Part shown: positions 11,182-19,052 of the stretch, in pieces | Layout of the letters: every line of letters starts with the position of its first letter | Numbering within the stretch: position 1 is the stretch's first letter | DNA from: Nitrospira sp. CG24C | GTDB taxonomy: Bacteria; Nitrospirota; Nitrospiria; Nitrospirales; Nitrospiraceae | DNA length: 55,864 nucleotides | Reading direction: 5' to 3' | NCBI GenBank assembly: GCA_002869885.2 | Contig: NEWR02000014.1 | Location: 17,292-73,155, forward strand | Made by a program: the position numbers and the translations under genes | Notes under the pieces: model-generated | Told to the model about the DNA's origin: nothing | Databases searched by the model: none | The model's input: the letters and a program-made list of their open reading frames with translations, nothing else

Positions 11182-12447
11182 TTATGAGGGAAAGGAGCGA
11201 GTTTTTAAGAGAGAAGCAAGGCCGGTGAGAGGAAGTTCCTCTTGAGCCTTCGATTGAAGGTTACGGAGAATAACGGAGCCTCGACCCGCTTCATCGTCAC
11301 CCAGCAAAATGGCATAACGGCACTTCGATCGATCGGCTTGGCGAAGATGGGCTTTCAGTGTGGTAGCTCGATAGTCGCACTGAGATGAAATTCCAATTCT
11401 GCGGAGTTCATCGAGCAGTATAAGCCCGAGCTTGGTGCCTTGCTCCCCGAAAGCCGCAACATAGTAGAGACATTCGTACGACGAGGACGAGGATGTCTCC
11501 GGGAGCATCAACGACACACGCTCAAGCCCGACAGCGAATCCTACAGCCGGAACTGAGGGACCGCCGAGCGTTTCCACCAAGCCGTCGTAGCGGCCACCGG
11601 CGCCCACCGCATTTTGAGCACCCAGATGAGTCGAAGTAATTTCAAAGCTGGTCAAACAATAGTAATCGAGCCCCCGCACTAAACGAGGATTGAGTCGATA
11701 GGGGACTCCAATGGCCATGAGACCTGCAAGGACTTGGTCAAAATGGGTACGGGCTTCAGGAGAGAGATGGTCGGTCAATCGGGGAGCCGACTCGGTCGCA
11801 ACCCGACAGTCCGGCACTTTGCAATCCAGTACCCGCAAGGGATTCGTGTCCATCCGGCGTTGGCAGTTTGCACAGAGGTGAGATTCCTGCTTTTTGAGGA
11901 ACGCCAGAAGTACAGCCTTATAGGCCGTGCGGTCATCGGAGTTTCCCAGACTGTTGATCTCCAATGTCAGGTCCGGCAGAGCCAGATCGGACAACAAGCG
12001 CCATAGTAGCGCAATAACTTCGATATCTGCACGAGGGTCCAATGTACCAAAGGACTCGACCCCGAATTGATGGAACTGACGGAGGCGTCCCGCTTGCGGC
12101 CGTTCGTGGCGGAACATCGGGCCGATGTAAAAATATTTTTGAGGAAGCGGATCGGCCGCCCGATTGTGCTCAATGAAGGCGCGAACCGTGCCGGCCGTGC
12201 CTTCCGGACGCAAGGTCAGCGAGGTTCCATCCCGGTCGGGAAAGGTGTACATCTCCTTCTCGACGATATCTGTCGCCGCACCGATGCTCCGGGCGAAAAG
12301 CGCGGTGAGTTCGAAGATGGGGATACGGATTTCCTGATACCCGTAACAGAGGGCCCAACGTCTCGCTGCATCCTCAATGAAACGCCACCGAGGAGTTTCC
12401 TCGGGAAGGATATCTTTGACGCCCTTGATGCCCTTGATTATGTCCAT
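11182..12447 (-). CDS. hisS: Histidyl-tRNA synthetase
   Basis: 421 residues from the ATG at 12447 (MDIIKGIKGVKDILPEET); the frame extends upstream but only through repeat DNA. Class II synthetase motifs: GTAGTVRAFIEHN and the motif 2 stretch RHERPQAGRLRQFHQFGVE, a histidine-binding segment LVRGLDYY, and motif 3 GFAVGLERV. The C-terminal anticodon-binding domain follows. A repeat element starts only 16 bases upstream of the start codon, so the hisS promoter must lie in or beyond repeat sequence. Confidence 0.96.
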   Translation of the reverse strand: MDIIKGIKGVKDILPEETPRWRFIEDAARRWALCYGYQEIRIPIFELTALFARSIGAATDIVEKEMYTFPDRDGTSLTLRPEGTAGTVRAFIEHNRAADPLPQKYFYIGPMFRHERPQAGRLRQFHQFGVESFGTLDPRADIEVIALLWRLLSDLALPDLTLEINSLGNSDDRTAYKAVLLAFLKKQESHLCANCQRRMDTNPLRVLDCKVPDCRVATESAPRLTDHLSPEARTHFDQVLAGLMAIGVPYRLNPRLVRGLDYYCLTSFEITSTHLGAQNAVGAGGRYDGLVETLGGPSVPAVGFAVGLERVSLMLPETSSSSSYECLYYVAAFGEQGTKLGLILLDELRRIGISSQCDYRATTLKAHLRQADRSKCRYAILLGDDEAGRGSVILRNLQSKAQEELPLTGLASLLKTRSFPS

Positions 12448-12463
12448 ATTCAGCGACCGTTTA

Positions 12464-12720
12464 GCAGGATGCTGAAAAAGTTCGCCAGCATGGGGGGATG
12501 GCCCAGTGAGTCCCCTGTGCTCGCGCAACGCGCGGTCTCAGAAGACCCTCGTTGGACGCGCGCAATGGGGGACTCATCCGAGCCATCCCAGGGATAACGT
12601 AAGCGAGCAAGCTTGGAATAATCATATTTGGCTACTCGCTGCGGCCTTGCCTGCGGAACGGCGCGTCTTGGCGCGCCGGGGCTGGGCGGGTGAGAACTGT
12701 GGCCTTTTTGAGCATCCTGC
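12464..12720. mobile_element. MITE-like repeat with 17-bp terminal inverted repeats (contains element B)
   Basis: GCAGGATGCTGAAAAAG at 12464-12480 and its near-perfect inverse at 12704-12720 (one mismatch) bound a 257-base element without coding capacity. Inside, arms at 12495-12515 and 12567-12589 form a large hairpin (GGGATGG...CCATCCC outer ends) around the core CTGTGCTCGCGC shared with the foldback repeats at 123 and 15513. It lies between the divergent hisS and ThyX-like genes. Confidence 0.7.
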
Positions 12721-12847
12721 GTGGCATTTTCCTATTGTCATAGAAATGGGGATGATTGAATTTTCATCGTGCCACAACAGTTTCTCCGCAAACTCCCAGA
12801 AAGATTCGGGACTATAGCGACGGGTATCAGGCAAGTCAACGCAGGCC

Positions 12848-12953
12848 TAGCAGGATGCTGAAACAGTCCGCCAGCATCGTTCTCGCATCGTTCAGATCCT
12901 CAACGTACCCCAGAGGGTACGCCTCCGGTCTTCACTCGCTGCGGCCTCGCGGC
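12848..12953 (+). mobile_element. Repeat of the GCAGGATGCTG family, copy 2 (one end)
   Basis: Starts AGCAGGATGCTGAAACAG and continues with CCGCCAGC and a stretch containing the palindrome GTACCCCAGAGGGTAC (12905-12920). About 95 bases match the reverse complement of 17761-17890 almost exactly. The distal terminal repeat is missing or eroded; the ThyX-like start codon follows 24 bases later. Confidence 0.7.
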
Positions 12954-12977
12954 CTATCTGCCGTTTGGAGATCTTTC

Positions 12978-14462
12978 ATGAGTACAGATCAACCGACTCG
13001 CCGTGTCATCGCGTTGGCGCCGATGCCGCCAGAGAAATCCGCCTATGCGTTGGCCCGTTACAGCCGCTCGCCGGACTCGATCGAGGACAGCCTCCGCTGG
13101 GTGCATGGACATTCTTCTGAAAAGTTCTGGGATCAGTTCTACTTCGACTACGGCCATGCATCCATCGCCGATCTCGGCCATGTCATCATCTGTTTCGAGG
13201 ACATCTCAGAACTCGCGGCCATTCGACTTGAAGACGAGCCCTTGTGGGATGGCCAGGCAAAATCGAGCCGGTATCAGAACTTTGCTTCCGGCGGGTGGTA
13301 CGTGCCTGATTCCATTCGAGGGTCGGAAACGGAGGGCACCTACCACGGCATTCTCCGCAGCCTCGCCGAGATCTATCGGCTCTTGCACCAACCCTTGACT
13401 CAATTTATCTCTGAGCGTGAACCGCGTCCCGAGTCGATGAAACCGGCCGATTACCAGCGGACGATTGCCGCGCGTGCTTTCGATGTCACACGTTATCTCC
13501 TGCCTCTCGCTGCCAGGACGAACGTCGGGCAAGTTGTCAGTATCAGGACGCTGGAGAAGCAAATCACCAGACTGCTGTCGTCGCAACTACCGGAGTTGCG
13601 ATCGATCGGGGACGAACTCAAGGATGCCTGCCAACGGTCACCCGTGAACCTCTGGGGTGAACTGTGTGGTCAGCCTGGCGCACAGGAGCCTCTCGCGCCG
13701 ACGCTCGCTCGTCATGCCAAGCCGAACGATTATCAAGCCTCGGTCTACCAGGACCTTGCCAGATATGCGAAGGACGCGCTGCAGGGAACCGGACTAGATC
13801 AACCGGCTTCCTGGGGCAAGCCGGAACCGGTGGATCTCATTGAGTCCCACGATCCGCTGGACGAAATTGTGGCCACGTTGCTGTACCGTGTCTCGCACGC
13901 GCCTTATCGGAACCTCCTCGCAGTCGTCCGTACCTGGACGGAGAAACAGAAACAGGAAACGATCGATGTGGCGATGAGCACACGAGGGCCCTACGACGAA
14001 CTCATCAAAGAGTTCCGCAGCGGCTATGCCTTCACGTTCGACGTGCTGATGGACATCGGAGGCTGGCGAGACATGCACCGGCATCGGCGCTGCCAGCAGA
14101 TTCAGCAGAACTTTACGACGCTGCACGGATATGAGATCCCGCCGCCGCTCGTGCAAGCGGGATTAGACCGGGAGTACAGCCAGGCGATGGACGCCGTCCG
14201 TTTGGACATCGAGCAGCTGAAGAAAACCAGCGCGGAGGGGTCGCTCTACGCGACGCCGTTCGGATTCAAAGTTCGGTGCCTCTTTAAGATGGACTATGCC
14301 GAAGCCGAGTACATCGCCAAACTCCGCTCCGGCGTGAAAGGCCACTGGTCGTATCGGACCATCGCCTGGTTGATGAAGCAGAAATTGGCGGCGCGCTATC
14401 CGTCGCTCGGGGACCGCATTCAGGCCACTTCGCCGGACATCGAAGATACCCTCACCAGATAA
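12978..14462 (+). CDS. Duplicated ThyX-like (FAD-dependent thymidylate synthase family) protein
   Basis: 494 residues from the ATG at 12978, preceded by GGAG at a good distance. Classical ThyX is about 220-250 residues; this protein looks like two ThyX-like halves. The N-half has DYGHASIADLGHV and then QAKSSRYQNF, corresponding to the back of the ThyX motif. The C-half has MHRHRRCQQIQQNF, corresponding to the RHR front of the motif. Neither half has a complete canonical motif. The protein may make dTMP with the site split between halves, or may have another flavin role. The preceding intergenic region holds two repeats. Confidence 0.7.
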   Translation: MSTDQPTRRVIALAPMPPEKSAYALARYSRSPDSIEDSLRWVHGHSSEKFWDQFYFDYGHASIADLGHVIICFEDISELAAIRLEDEPLWDGQAKSSRYQNFASGGWYVPDSIRGSETEGTYHGILRSLAEIYRLLHQPLTQFISEREPRPESMKPADYQRTIAARAFDVTRYLLPLAARTNVGQVVSIRTLEKQITRLLSSQLPELRSIGDELKDACQRSPVNLWGELCGQPGAQEPLAPTLARHAKPNDYQASVYQDLARYAKDALQGTGLDQPASWGKPEPVDLIESHDPLDEIVATLLYRVSHAPYRNLLAVVRTWTEKQKQETIDVAMSTRGPYDELIKEFRSGYAFTFDVLMDIGGWRDMHRHRRCQQIQQNFTTLHGYEIPPPLVQAGLDREYSQAMDAVRLDIEQLKKTSAEGSLYATPFGFKVRCLFKMDYAEAEYIAKLRSGVKGHWSYRTIAWLMKQKLAARYPSLGDRIQATSPDIEDTLTR

Positions 14463-14476
14463 TCAGACCGACTCCG

Positions 14477-15514
14477 ATGACCGACTACCAAGCCCAATGT
14501 GAAGCGAGGCTGCTGGAAGGCCAATGGGATCAGGCCCAGCAGGCGGCACTGGCCTGGTCGCGCCATCCTGCTACCGGCACTGAGAAGGATCCGCGGCCTC
14601 ATTTCGCCCTGAACGTCATTCATCTGTTCCGGGGGGAGTTTGCCGAAGCCTGGAGTACCCACGCGAATTGCTTGGAAGAATCAGAAGACATTGCCCAAGT
14701 CAAAGAGTGGATCGAAGGAATCGTCGCGCGACAGCCTGAACAGGCCAACGCCCATCTCGTGATGGGGTTGTTCCTGGCCCAGTCAGGCCAATCAGAACAG
14801 TCGATCGCGGCCTACAAGAATGCGATCAAGCTCGCGCCGCAATCCGCCCATCCCCATTATTTTCTCGCCCAGATTCATGAGCGGGCCAACCACCTCGAAA
14901 TGGCCATCAAGGAATACCGCGAAGCCGTCCGACTCGATCCTTCCCATGCGCCGGCGCGGACCAACCTCGGCGTGGCCTATCAAGAGCAGGGCCGGTTGGA
15001 GATGGCGATCCCGCAATATCGTGAAGTGATCAAACTGAAGCCACACGATGCGACCGTCCATGTGAACCTCGCCTGTGCGCTTGCTGAGCAGGGGAAGTTC
15101 GAGCCGGCCTTGCAATCCTACAAGGAAGCGTTGCGCCTGAATCCCAAGGACGCAGCCGTGCATTTTTCGCTGGGAGATTTTTATGAAGCCAGGGGCCGCC
15201 TGGACCAGGCGCGAAAAGAATACGATGCGGCCCTCGTCGCCGATCCGAACTTCGGCCCGGCTCATTCCGCGATCGGCTGGTTTGAGCTGGGCAAACAACA
15301 CTTGCAAGCCGCCTATGATGCGTTCAATCGAGCCCTCAAGTCCGATGATCAGGACCCGCGGGCTTACCACGGCCTCGGCGAATATTACTGGTATAAAGGG
15401 AAGCGCGAGAGCGCCATGGACAACTTTGCCAAGGCGATCAAGTACTACAAAGATCCAGAAAAGAAGAGCGCGATATTGAATCAGCTGTTTCAAGAAGGCC
15501 AAATGGCGGATTGA
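14477..15514 (+). CDS. TPR-repeat protein
   Basis: 345 residues, almost entirely tetratricopeptide repeats. From about residue 90 successive 34-residue units are visible, for example PHYFLAQIHERANHLEMAI, ARTNLGVAYQEQGRLEMAI and VHVNLACALAEQGKFEPAL. Such arrays are protein-protein interaction scaffolds. No signal peptide is seen, so it is probably cytoplasmic. It starts 14 bases after the ThyX-like gene and is likely translated from the same mRNA. Its stop codon sits in the arm of a foldback repeat. Confidence 0.85.
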   Translation: MTDYQAQCEARLLEGQWDQAQQAALAWSRHPATGTEKDPRPHFALNVIHLFRGEFAEAWSTHANCLEESEDIAQVKEWIEGIVARQPEQANAHLVMGLFLAQSGQSEQSIAAYKNAIKLAPQSAHPHYFLAQIHERANHLEMAIKEYREAVRLDPSHAPARTNLGVAYQEQGRLEMAIPQYREVIKLKPHDATVHVNLACALAEQGKFEPALQSYKEALRLNPKDAAVHFSLGDFYEARGRLDQARKEYDAALVADPNFGPAHSAIGWFELGKQHLQAAYDAFNRALKSDDQDPRAYHGLGEYYWYKGKRESAMDNFAKAIKYYKDPEKKSAILNQLFQEGQMAD

Positions 15515-15609
15515 GGGCCTGAGGTTCCTTCTTCCATGCTCGCAGAGGCCCCACGATGAAACAGTGGTCCCTCGATGCGCGCAGTCGAAGAAGGAAGCCT
15601 CAGGCCCTC
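15513..15609. repeat. Foldback repeat (element C) at the end of the TPR gene
   Basis: GAGGGCCTGAGGTTCC at 15513 and the inverse arm at 15587-15609 form a stem of about 21 bp. The interior (ATGCTCGCAGAGG ... CTCGATGCGCGCAGT) resembles the cores of elements A and B although the stem sequence is different. The stop codon of the TPR gene is part of the stem. The remaining 15610-15783 shows a weaker inverted pair (AAGAATC/GATTCTT) and no gene. Confidence 0.65.
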
Positions 15610-15783
15610 TGTGGTGGGGGTGAAAGAAGAATTCGCGGAGATCTTGAACAGGGGGACCGGTTGACAAGTCTTCGACTCACCGTAAGAATCTCACCTATTC
15701 TAGTCTAGCCGGATTCTTAGAGTAGGATATCCCTGGCAGTATGATCAGCAGGTAGCTGGCGGAATGGGAGACGTACGAAGGTT

Positions 15784-16341
15784 ATGGGAACCTACCGCTA
15801 CTGGCAACATTTCCTTGCTCTGGAATCGGATTTTGCGGCAACCTCGCGGTACGTCGAGTTCTCGGAGCGGAACTTCACGACCTTCTCAATCGAATATGCG
15901 AAATTACTCCTCGCGATAGGGTCAGAAGTCGATGTGCTATGCAAGATCATATGCGAGAACATTGGAAGTACGGCAAAGCGAAGTAACATCGATGATTACC
16001 GAGCCTGCATAACCACTCATACTCAGATTGCAACCGAGGAAGTTCTGATCAGACGGTATAACCTCGCCTTCAAGCCGTGGGATGCATGGTCGCACAGCAT
16101 GAATCCGGCTTGGTGGCGAAGCTACAATAACGTCAAGCACCAGCGAGACACACATTTCAATGAGGCCAATTTTGAGAATTGTGCAAATGCGATCTCTGGC
16201 CTATTCGTAGTTGTCCTCTATTGTCACACGGCCGAGAAGAGTGCCGAGGCTCTTGAGCCATATCCAATTCTCCTCGGACGAGAGAAGGAACCTGGGCATC
16301 TGTTGTTAGAGTCTGGTTATTCGGTGCCCGTATTCACTTGA
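15784..16341 (+). CDS. Hypothetical protein, HEPN-like; probable integron cassette gene
   Basis: 185 residues, unlike its neighbours and without obvious operon partners. The helical C-half contains WWRSYNNVKHQRDTHF followed by a hydrophobic helix, a pattern common in uncharacterised HEPN-type families; the RNase motif Rx4-6H is not clearly present. Start is the ATG at 15784 with AAGG just upstream. Six bases after the stop codon an attC-like site begins, the classical arrangement of an integron gene cassette. Base composition is lower in G+C than flanking genes. Function unknown. Confidence 0.6.
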   Translation: MGTYRYWQHFLALESDFAATSRYVEFSERNFTTFSIEYAKLLLAIGSEVDVLCKIICENIGSTAKRSNIDDYRACITTHTQIATEEVLIRRYNLAFKPWDAWSHSMNPAWWRSYNNVKHQRDTHFNEANFENCANAISGLFVVVLYCHTAEKSAEALEPYPILLGREKEPGHLLLESGYSVPVFT

Positions 16342-16346
16342 TCATC

Positions 16347-16401
16347 GGCTAACCAGGCTTTGCACCTGACCGCTACGGCAGGTGAGATTTAGTCGTTAGC
16401 C
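16347..16401 (+). other. attC-like integron recombination site
   Basis: GGCTAAC (16347-16353) and GTTAGCC (16395-16401) are perfect inverses and form the outer R boxes. The inner arms CACCTGACCG and CGGCAGGTG pair over nine bases with a single unpaired A, as expected of an extrahelical base, and the terminal loop is CTA. GGCAGGTGAG followed by CGTTAG is a pattern I associate with attC sites of environmental integrons. Length 55 bases. It follows the preceding ORF by 5 bases. Confidence 0.78.
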
Positions 16402-16787
16402 TGCATGTCACGGTGGGCATTAATTGCATGGTACGGGTGCTCAAACAGGTGGTCAACGAGGCCGCAGGAGAAAAAACACCGGAGGCGTAGCAGTTCTCAC
16501 CCACCCATCCCGAGCTGTCGGAACAGCTCTTTTCCCAGGTGGGGTACGTTGAGGATTTTTTTGAGACGAGAACGAAGTTGGGTATTGTCATATCCGGAGA
16601 TTCAGGCGGCTGATCAAAATTTCCGCCAGCAAGGCCGGAGGGAGCGGGACGACTGAGGCGTAACTTTCTCACCCGCCCAACCCCGAGCTGTCAGAACAGC
16701 TCTTTTCCCGTATGCGGTACGTCGCAAAGGAGGCACGCGCGTGAGAACGCAGCTGGAGGGAATTTTCATCAGCTGACTAGCCGTGCA
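16402..16787. repeat. Repeat-rich non-coding stretch with duplicated terminator-like hairpins
   Basis: A 55-base segment at 16495-16549 is repeated at 16667-16722. Each copy contains GAGCTGT and ACAGCTC (16512-16529 and 16685-16702) followed by TTTT, which looks like an intrinsic terminator. The segment TGCTCAAACAGGTGGTCAAC at 16438 recurs at 17703. CCGCCAGC-type fragments show relation to the GCAGGATGCTG repeat family. No gene is seen. Confidence 0.6.
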
Positions 16788-16806
16788 ATAGCATATTTGC
16801 TATACT
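16788..16806 (+). promoter_or_regulatory. HigBA promoter with overlapping palindromic operator
   Basis: ATAGCA-TATT-TGCTAT (16788-16803) is a perfect 6+6 palindrome. It overlaps an extended -10 element TGC-TATACT (16798-16806) that ends 7 bases before the toxin ATG. Antitoxin binding here would block transcription, the usual autoregulation of such modules. The short distance predicts a leaderless toxin mRNA. Confidence 0.6.
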
Positions 16807-16813
16807 CACATCG

Positions 16814-17149
16814 ATGAACTGGCGTATCTCTTTCCACAGCGCAGAGCTTCAGGAGGAGATACTTGGACTTCCCGCGGGTTTTGTCGCCCGCTTCCTGCGG
16901 TACGCTGAGCGCATGGAGGTATATGGCCCGGACCTCGGTATGCCTCATACCCGTGCGATGGGCGATGGTTTGTTCGAGCTCAGGCTCAAGGCCGCGGAAG
17001 GTATTGCGAGAGTGTTCTATTGCACACTGGTTGGTCGCAGGGTGGTCATGCTTCATCAGTTCATCAAGAAATCCGAGAAGACTCCTCTGAACGACCTGAA
17101 GATCGCGCGGAATCGAATGAAAGAGGTGAAAGATGAGAAACTCTCTTAA
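16814..17149 (+). CDS. HigB/RelE-type toxin (Gp49-like)
   Basis: 111 residues. The pattern ELQEEILGLPAGFVARFLRYAERMEVYG, then LFELRLKAAEGIARVFYCT and VVMLHQFIKKSEKTP, is that of the phage Gp49-like/HigB family, mRNA-cleaving toxins of the RelE fold. The FxKKxxKTP motif near the C-terminus is typical. Its 3' end overlaps the antitoxin gene by 17 bases, so the two are translationally coupled with toxin first, as in other higBA modules. Confidence 0.85.
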   Translation: MNWRISFHSAELQEEILGLPAGFVARFLRYAERMEVYGPDLGMPHTRAMGDGLFELRLKAAEGIARVFYCTLVGRRVVMLHQFIKKSEKTPLNDLKIARNRMKEVKDEKLS

Positions 17150-17609
17150 GAACTTTAAAGCCCGGGCGCTTGCTCGCCCGGATGTGCGGCGCGAGTACGA
17201 AGGGCTCAAGGAGGAGTTCGAGATTCTAGATGAGATACTCAAGGCGCGGGCCGAGGCGGGAGTCACTCAGGCTGAGCTCGCGGCTAGAATAGGAACCACT
17301 CAATCTGCGGTAGCCCGTCTGGAAACTGCAATGGGGAAACATTCCCCGTCTATCGGAACTCTTAAGCGGTATGCCTCGGCGCTGGGGTATCGACTCCAAG
17401 TCCGCTTAGTGAAAGAGCGGGGTCTCATCGCTCTTGATCAGAAGACACATAATGTGCCGATCGAGGCCGACGCTTTGTTGGAGAGGGCTCGAGCCCTCCG
17501 GCGTACACCCAGAGGCATTCGAGTGACCGATCGACGATTCAATTCGCTCAAAGGGAGACTCAAGGGCATGCCGAAGGTGAATGTACGAGAGAAGCGAAAG
17601 AGCGGGTGA
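17133..17609 (+). CDS. HigA-type antitoxin, XRE family, with C-terminal extension
   Basis: 158 residues. A helix-turn-helix of the XRE/Cro type spans about residues 38-92 (AGVTQAELAARIGTTQSAVARLE, then SIGTLKRYASALG). HigA antitoxins of this type are usually near 100 residues; here about 60 extra basic residues follow, starting with a helix containing ALLERARAL. The extension may bind DNA or toxin, or be read-through into repeat sequence; I cannot tell which. The protein neutralises the upstream toxin and represses their promoter. Confidence 0.8.
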   Translation: MRNSLKNFKARALARPDVRREYEGLKEEFEILDEILKARAEAGVTQAELAARIGTTQSAVARLETAMGKHSPSIGTLKRYASALGYRLQVRLVKERGLIALDQKTHNVPIEADALLERARALRRTPRGIRVTDRRFNSLKGRLKGMPKVNVREKRKSG

Positions 17610-17760
17610 GTTCAATGGTGAACGTCTTTTTCAGAGACTTCGGAGGCTGCTCAAAACTTCCGCCAGCTGAGTCGCGGAGAACTATCGGCTAGTTTGCGGT
17701 TGCTCAAACAGGTGGTCAACGAGGCTGCATCCGAGGTCACAGTCGCGACCTGAATGTCAC
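17610..17760. repeat. Non-coding repeat fragments after higA
   Basis: Contains GGCTGCTCAAAACTTCCGCC (17646) and the 20-base segment TGCTCAAACAGGTGGTCAAC (17703) also found at 16438, followed by AATGTCACGCAGG. This is a mosaic of the same repeats that lie upstream of higB, so the toxin-antitoxin pair is flanked by related repeats. No gene. Confidence 0.5.
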
Positions 17761-17890
17761 GCAGGCTGTTCAGAAAGGCCGTCCAGCAAGGCCGCAGCGA
17801 GTGAAGGCCCGGAGGCGTACCCTCTGGGGTACGTTGAGGATCTGAACGATGCGAGAACGCCGCTGGCGGACTTTATCAACAGCCTGCTAG
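17761..17890 (-). mobile_element. MITE-like repeat of the GCAGGATGCTG family, copy 3
   Basis: Bounded by GCAGGCTGTT at 17761 and its inverse ending at 17888. The inside matches copy 2 (12848-12953) in opposite orientation, including the palindrome GTACCCTCTGGGGTAC (17817-17832). 130 bases, non-coding. It sits 113 bases before tRNA-Leu; 17891-18003 shows nothing identifiable. Confidence 0.7.
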
Positions 17891-18003
17891 AGATCGCGGA
17901 TGGCGCCTTGTAGCACCGTAATCTGCGTCATTGCGTCGCCGGAGGATTTTAGTTCTGTGCGGATTTGTTCTTTGAGGTAGGAGGAGTACCCGCACCTCGA
18001 TGT

Positions 18004-18090
18004 GCCGAAGTGGCGAAACTGGCAGACGCACTAGATTCAGGGTCTAGCGCCCGCAAGGGTGTGCGGGTTCAAATCCCGCCTTCGGCACCA
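18004..18090 (+). tRNA. tRNA-Leu (CAG)
   Basis: 87 bases. Acceptor GCCGAAG pairs with CTTCGGC at 18080-18086, followed by A and an encoded CCA. The anticodon stem CTAGA/TCTAG encloses TTCAGGG, giving anticodon CAG. A long variable arm (CGCCCGCAAGGGTG) is present as expected for a class II leucine tRNA, and the T arm is GCGGGTTCAAATCCCGC. Confidence 0.96.
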
Positions 18091-18278
18091 ACTCAAGCTC
18101 GCTCGTACCGTGGTTTCGTTATCACCTCAATGAAATTAACAGCCACGGATAAACACCTCCAGTTGTTTTTCTCCCTCCCCCGCTTGAACTGGCGGCTCGC
18201 CGAGCAAAGCCTCTCTTCATTGCCCTGCCGGATCAACCCCCCAGTGGTTCTCGCCTCCCCTCTCGCCTATAATATCCC

Positions 18279-19052
18279 ATGGCTGGCTCTCCCTCCATCC
18301 GTCTCGGCATCAGCCAATGTCTGCTCGGTGATCCGGTTCGTTACGACGGCGGGCACAAGCGCGACCGGTTCCTGACGGATGTGCTTGGCCGCTATGTCGA
18401 ATGGGTCCCGATCTGTCCTGAGGTTGAAGCTGGATTGGGCGTGCCCCGCGAGCCGATGCGCTTAGTTGGCGCTTCGGACGTTCCCAGGCTTGTGACCATT
18501 ACCACTCAACGAGATCTGACTAGGCAGCTGAAGGGTTTCTCGACTCGCAAGCTAGGAGAACTCCAGGCTCTTGACCTCTCCGGCTATGTCTTTAAGGCTC
18601 GATCTCCCAGCTGCGGCATCGAGTCGGTGCCGCTGTACGGCAAGACCGGCAAGGCAAAGCCGGATGGCACGGGTCTGTTCGCACGGGCGTTTCAGAAACA
18701 GTTTCCGCTGATTCCTATCACCGACGAAGGGCGCCTTGTCGATCCGGCATCCCGTGAATACTTTCTCAAGCGCGTGTTCGGCTATCATCGCTGGAGCCAA
18801 TTCACCAAGAGACCGGTCACTCGTCGCGCGGTCGTTTCGTTCCACCAAGCTCAGGCGGATCTCTTATCGTCGTGCGGTCGCAGAGACCGCCAGGCCCTCA
18901 ACCGGCTTGTGGCGCTGCCTGCACGATACCGACCCACACAATTGGCTGCCCGTTATGGACGACGATTTATGAAGGCGTTACAGTCAAGCGCAGGACCACG
19001 AGAAATTCCATCGACCAGTCGTAGGCGGAGGAAAGATGAGCGATCCAATTAA
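18279..19052 (+). CDS. DUF523 protein with truncated DUF1722 (YbgA-like) domain
   Basis: 257 residues. The DUF523 domain (about 1-160) has GISQCLLGDPVRYDGGHKRD, CPEVEAGLGVPREPMRL and FKARSPSCGIESVPLY with its conserved cysteines. A DUF1722 domain starts FVVSFHQ-like at residue ~188 but stops after about 50 residues and is replaced by a basic tail; family members of this fused type are near 320 residues. TATAAT lies at 18268-18273, 5 bases before the ATG, so a leaderless transcript is possible. Function of the family is not established. The end overlaps the CbiX-like start by 17 bases. Confidence 0.75.
   Translation: MAGSPSIRLGISQCLLGDPVRYDGGHKRDRFLTDVLGRYVEWVPICPEVEAGLGVPREPMRLVGASDVPRLVTITTQRDLTRQLKGFSTRKLGELQALDLSGYVFKARSPSCGIESVPLYGKTGKAKPDGTGLFARAFQKQFPLIPITDEGRLVDPASREYFLKRVFGYHRWSQFTKRPVTRRAVVSFHQAQADLLSSCGRRDRQALNRLVALPARYRPTQLAARYGRRFMKALQSSAGPREIPSTSRRRRKDERSN

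Noticed and set aside
17965..18375. 136-codon frame across tRNA-Leu
   Set aside because: It reads through a clear tRNA and has no protein-like features.
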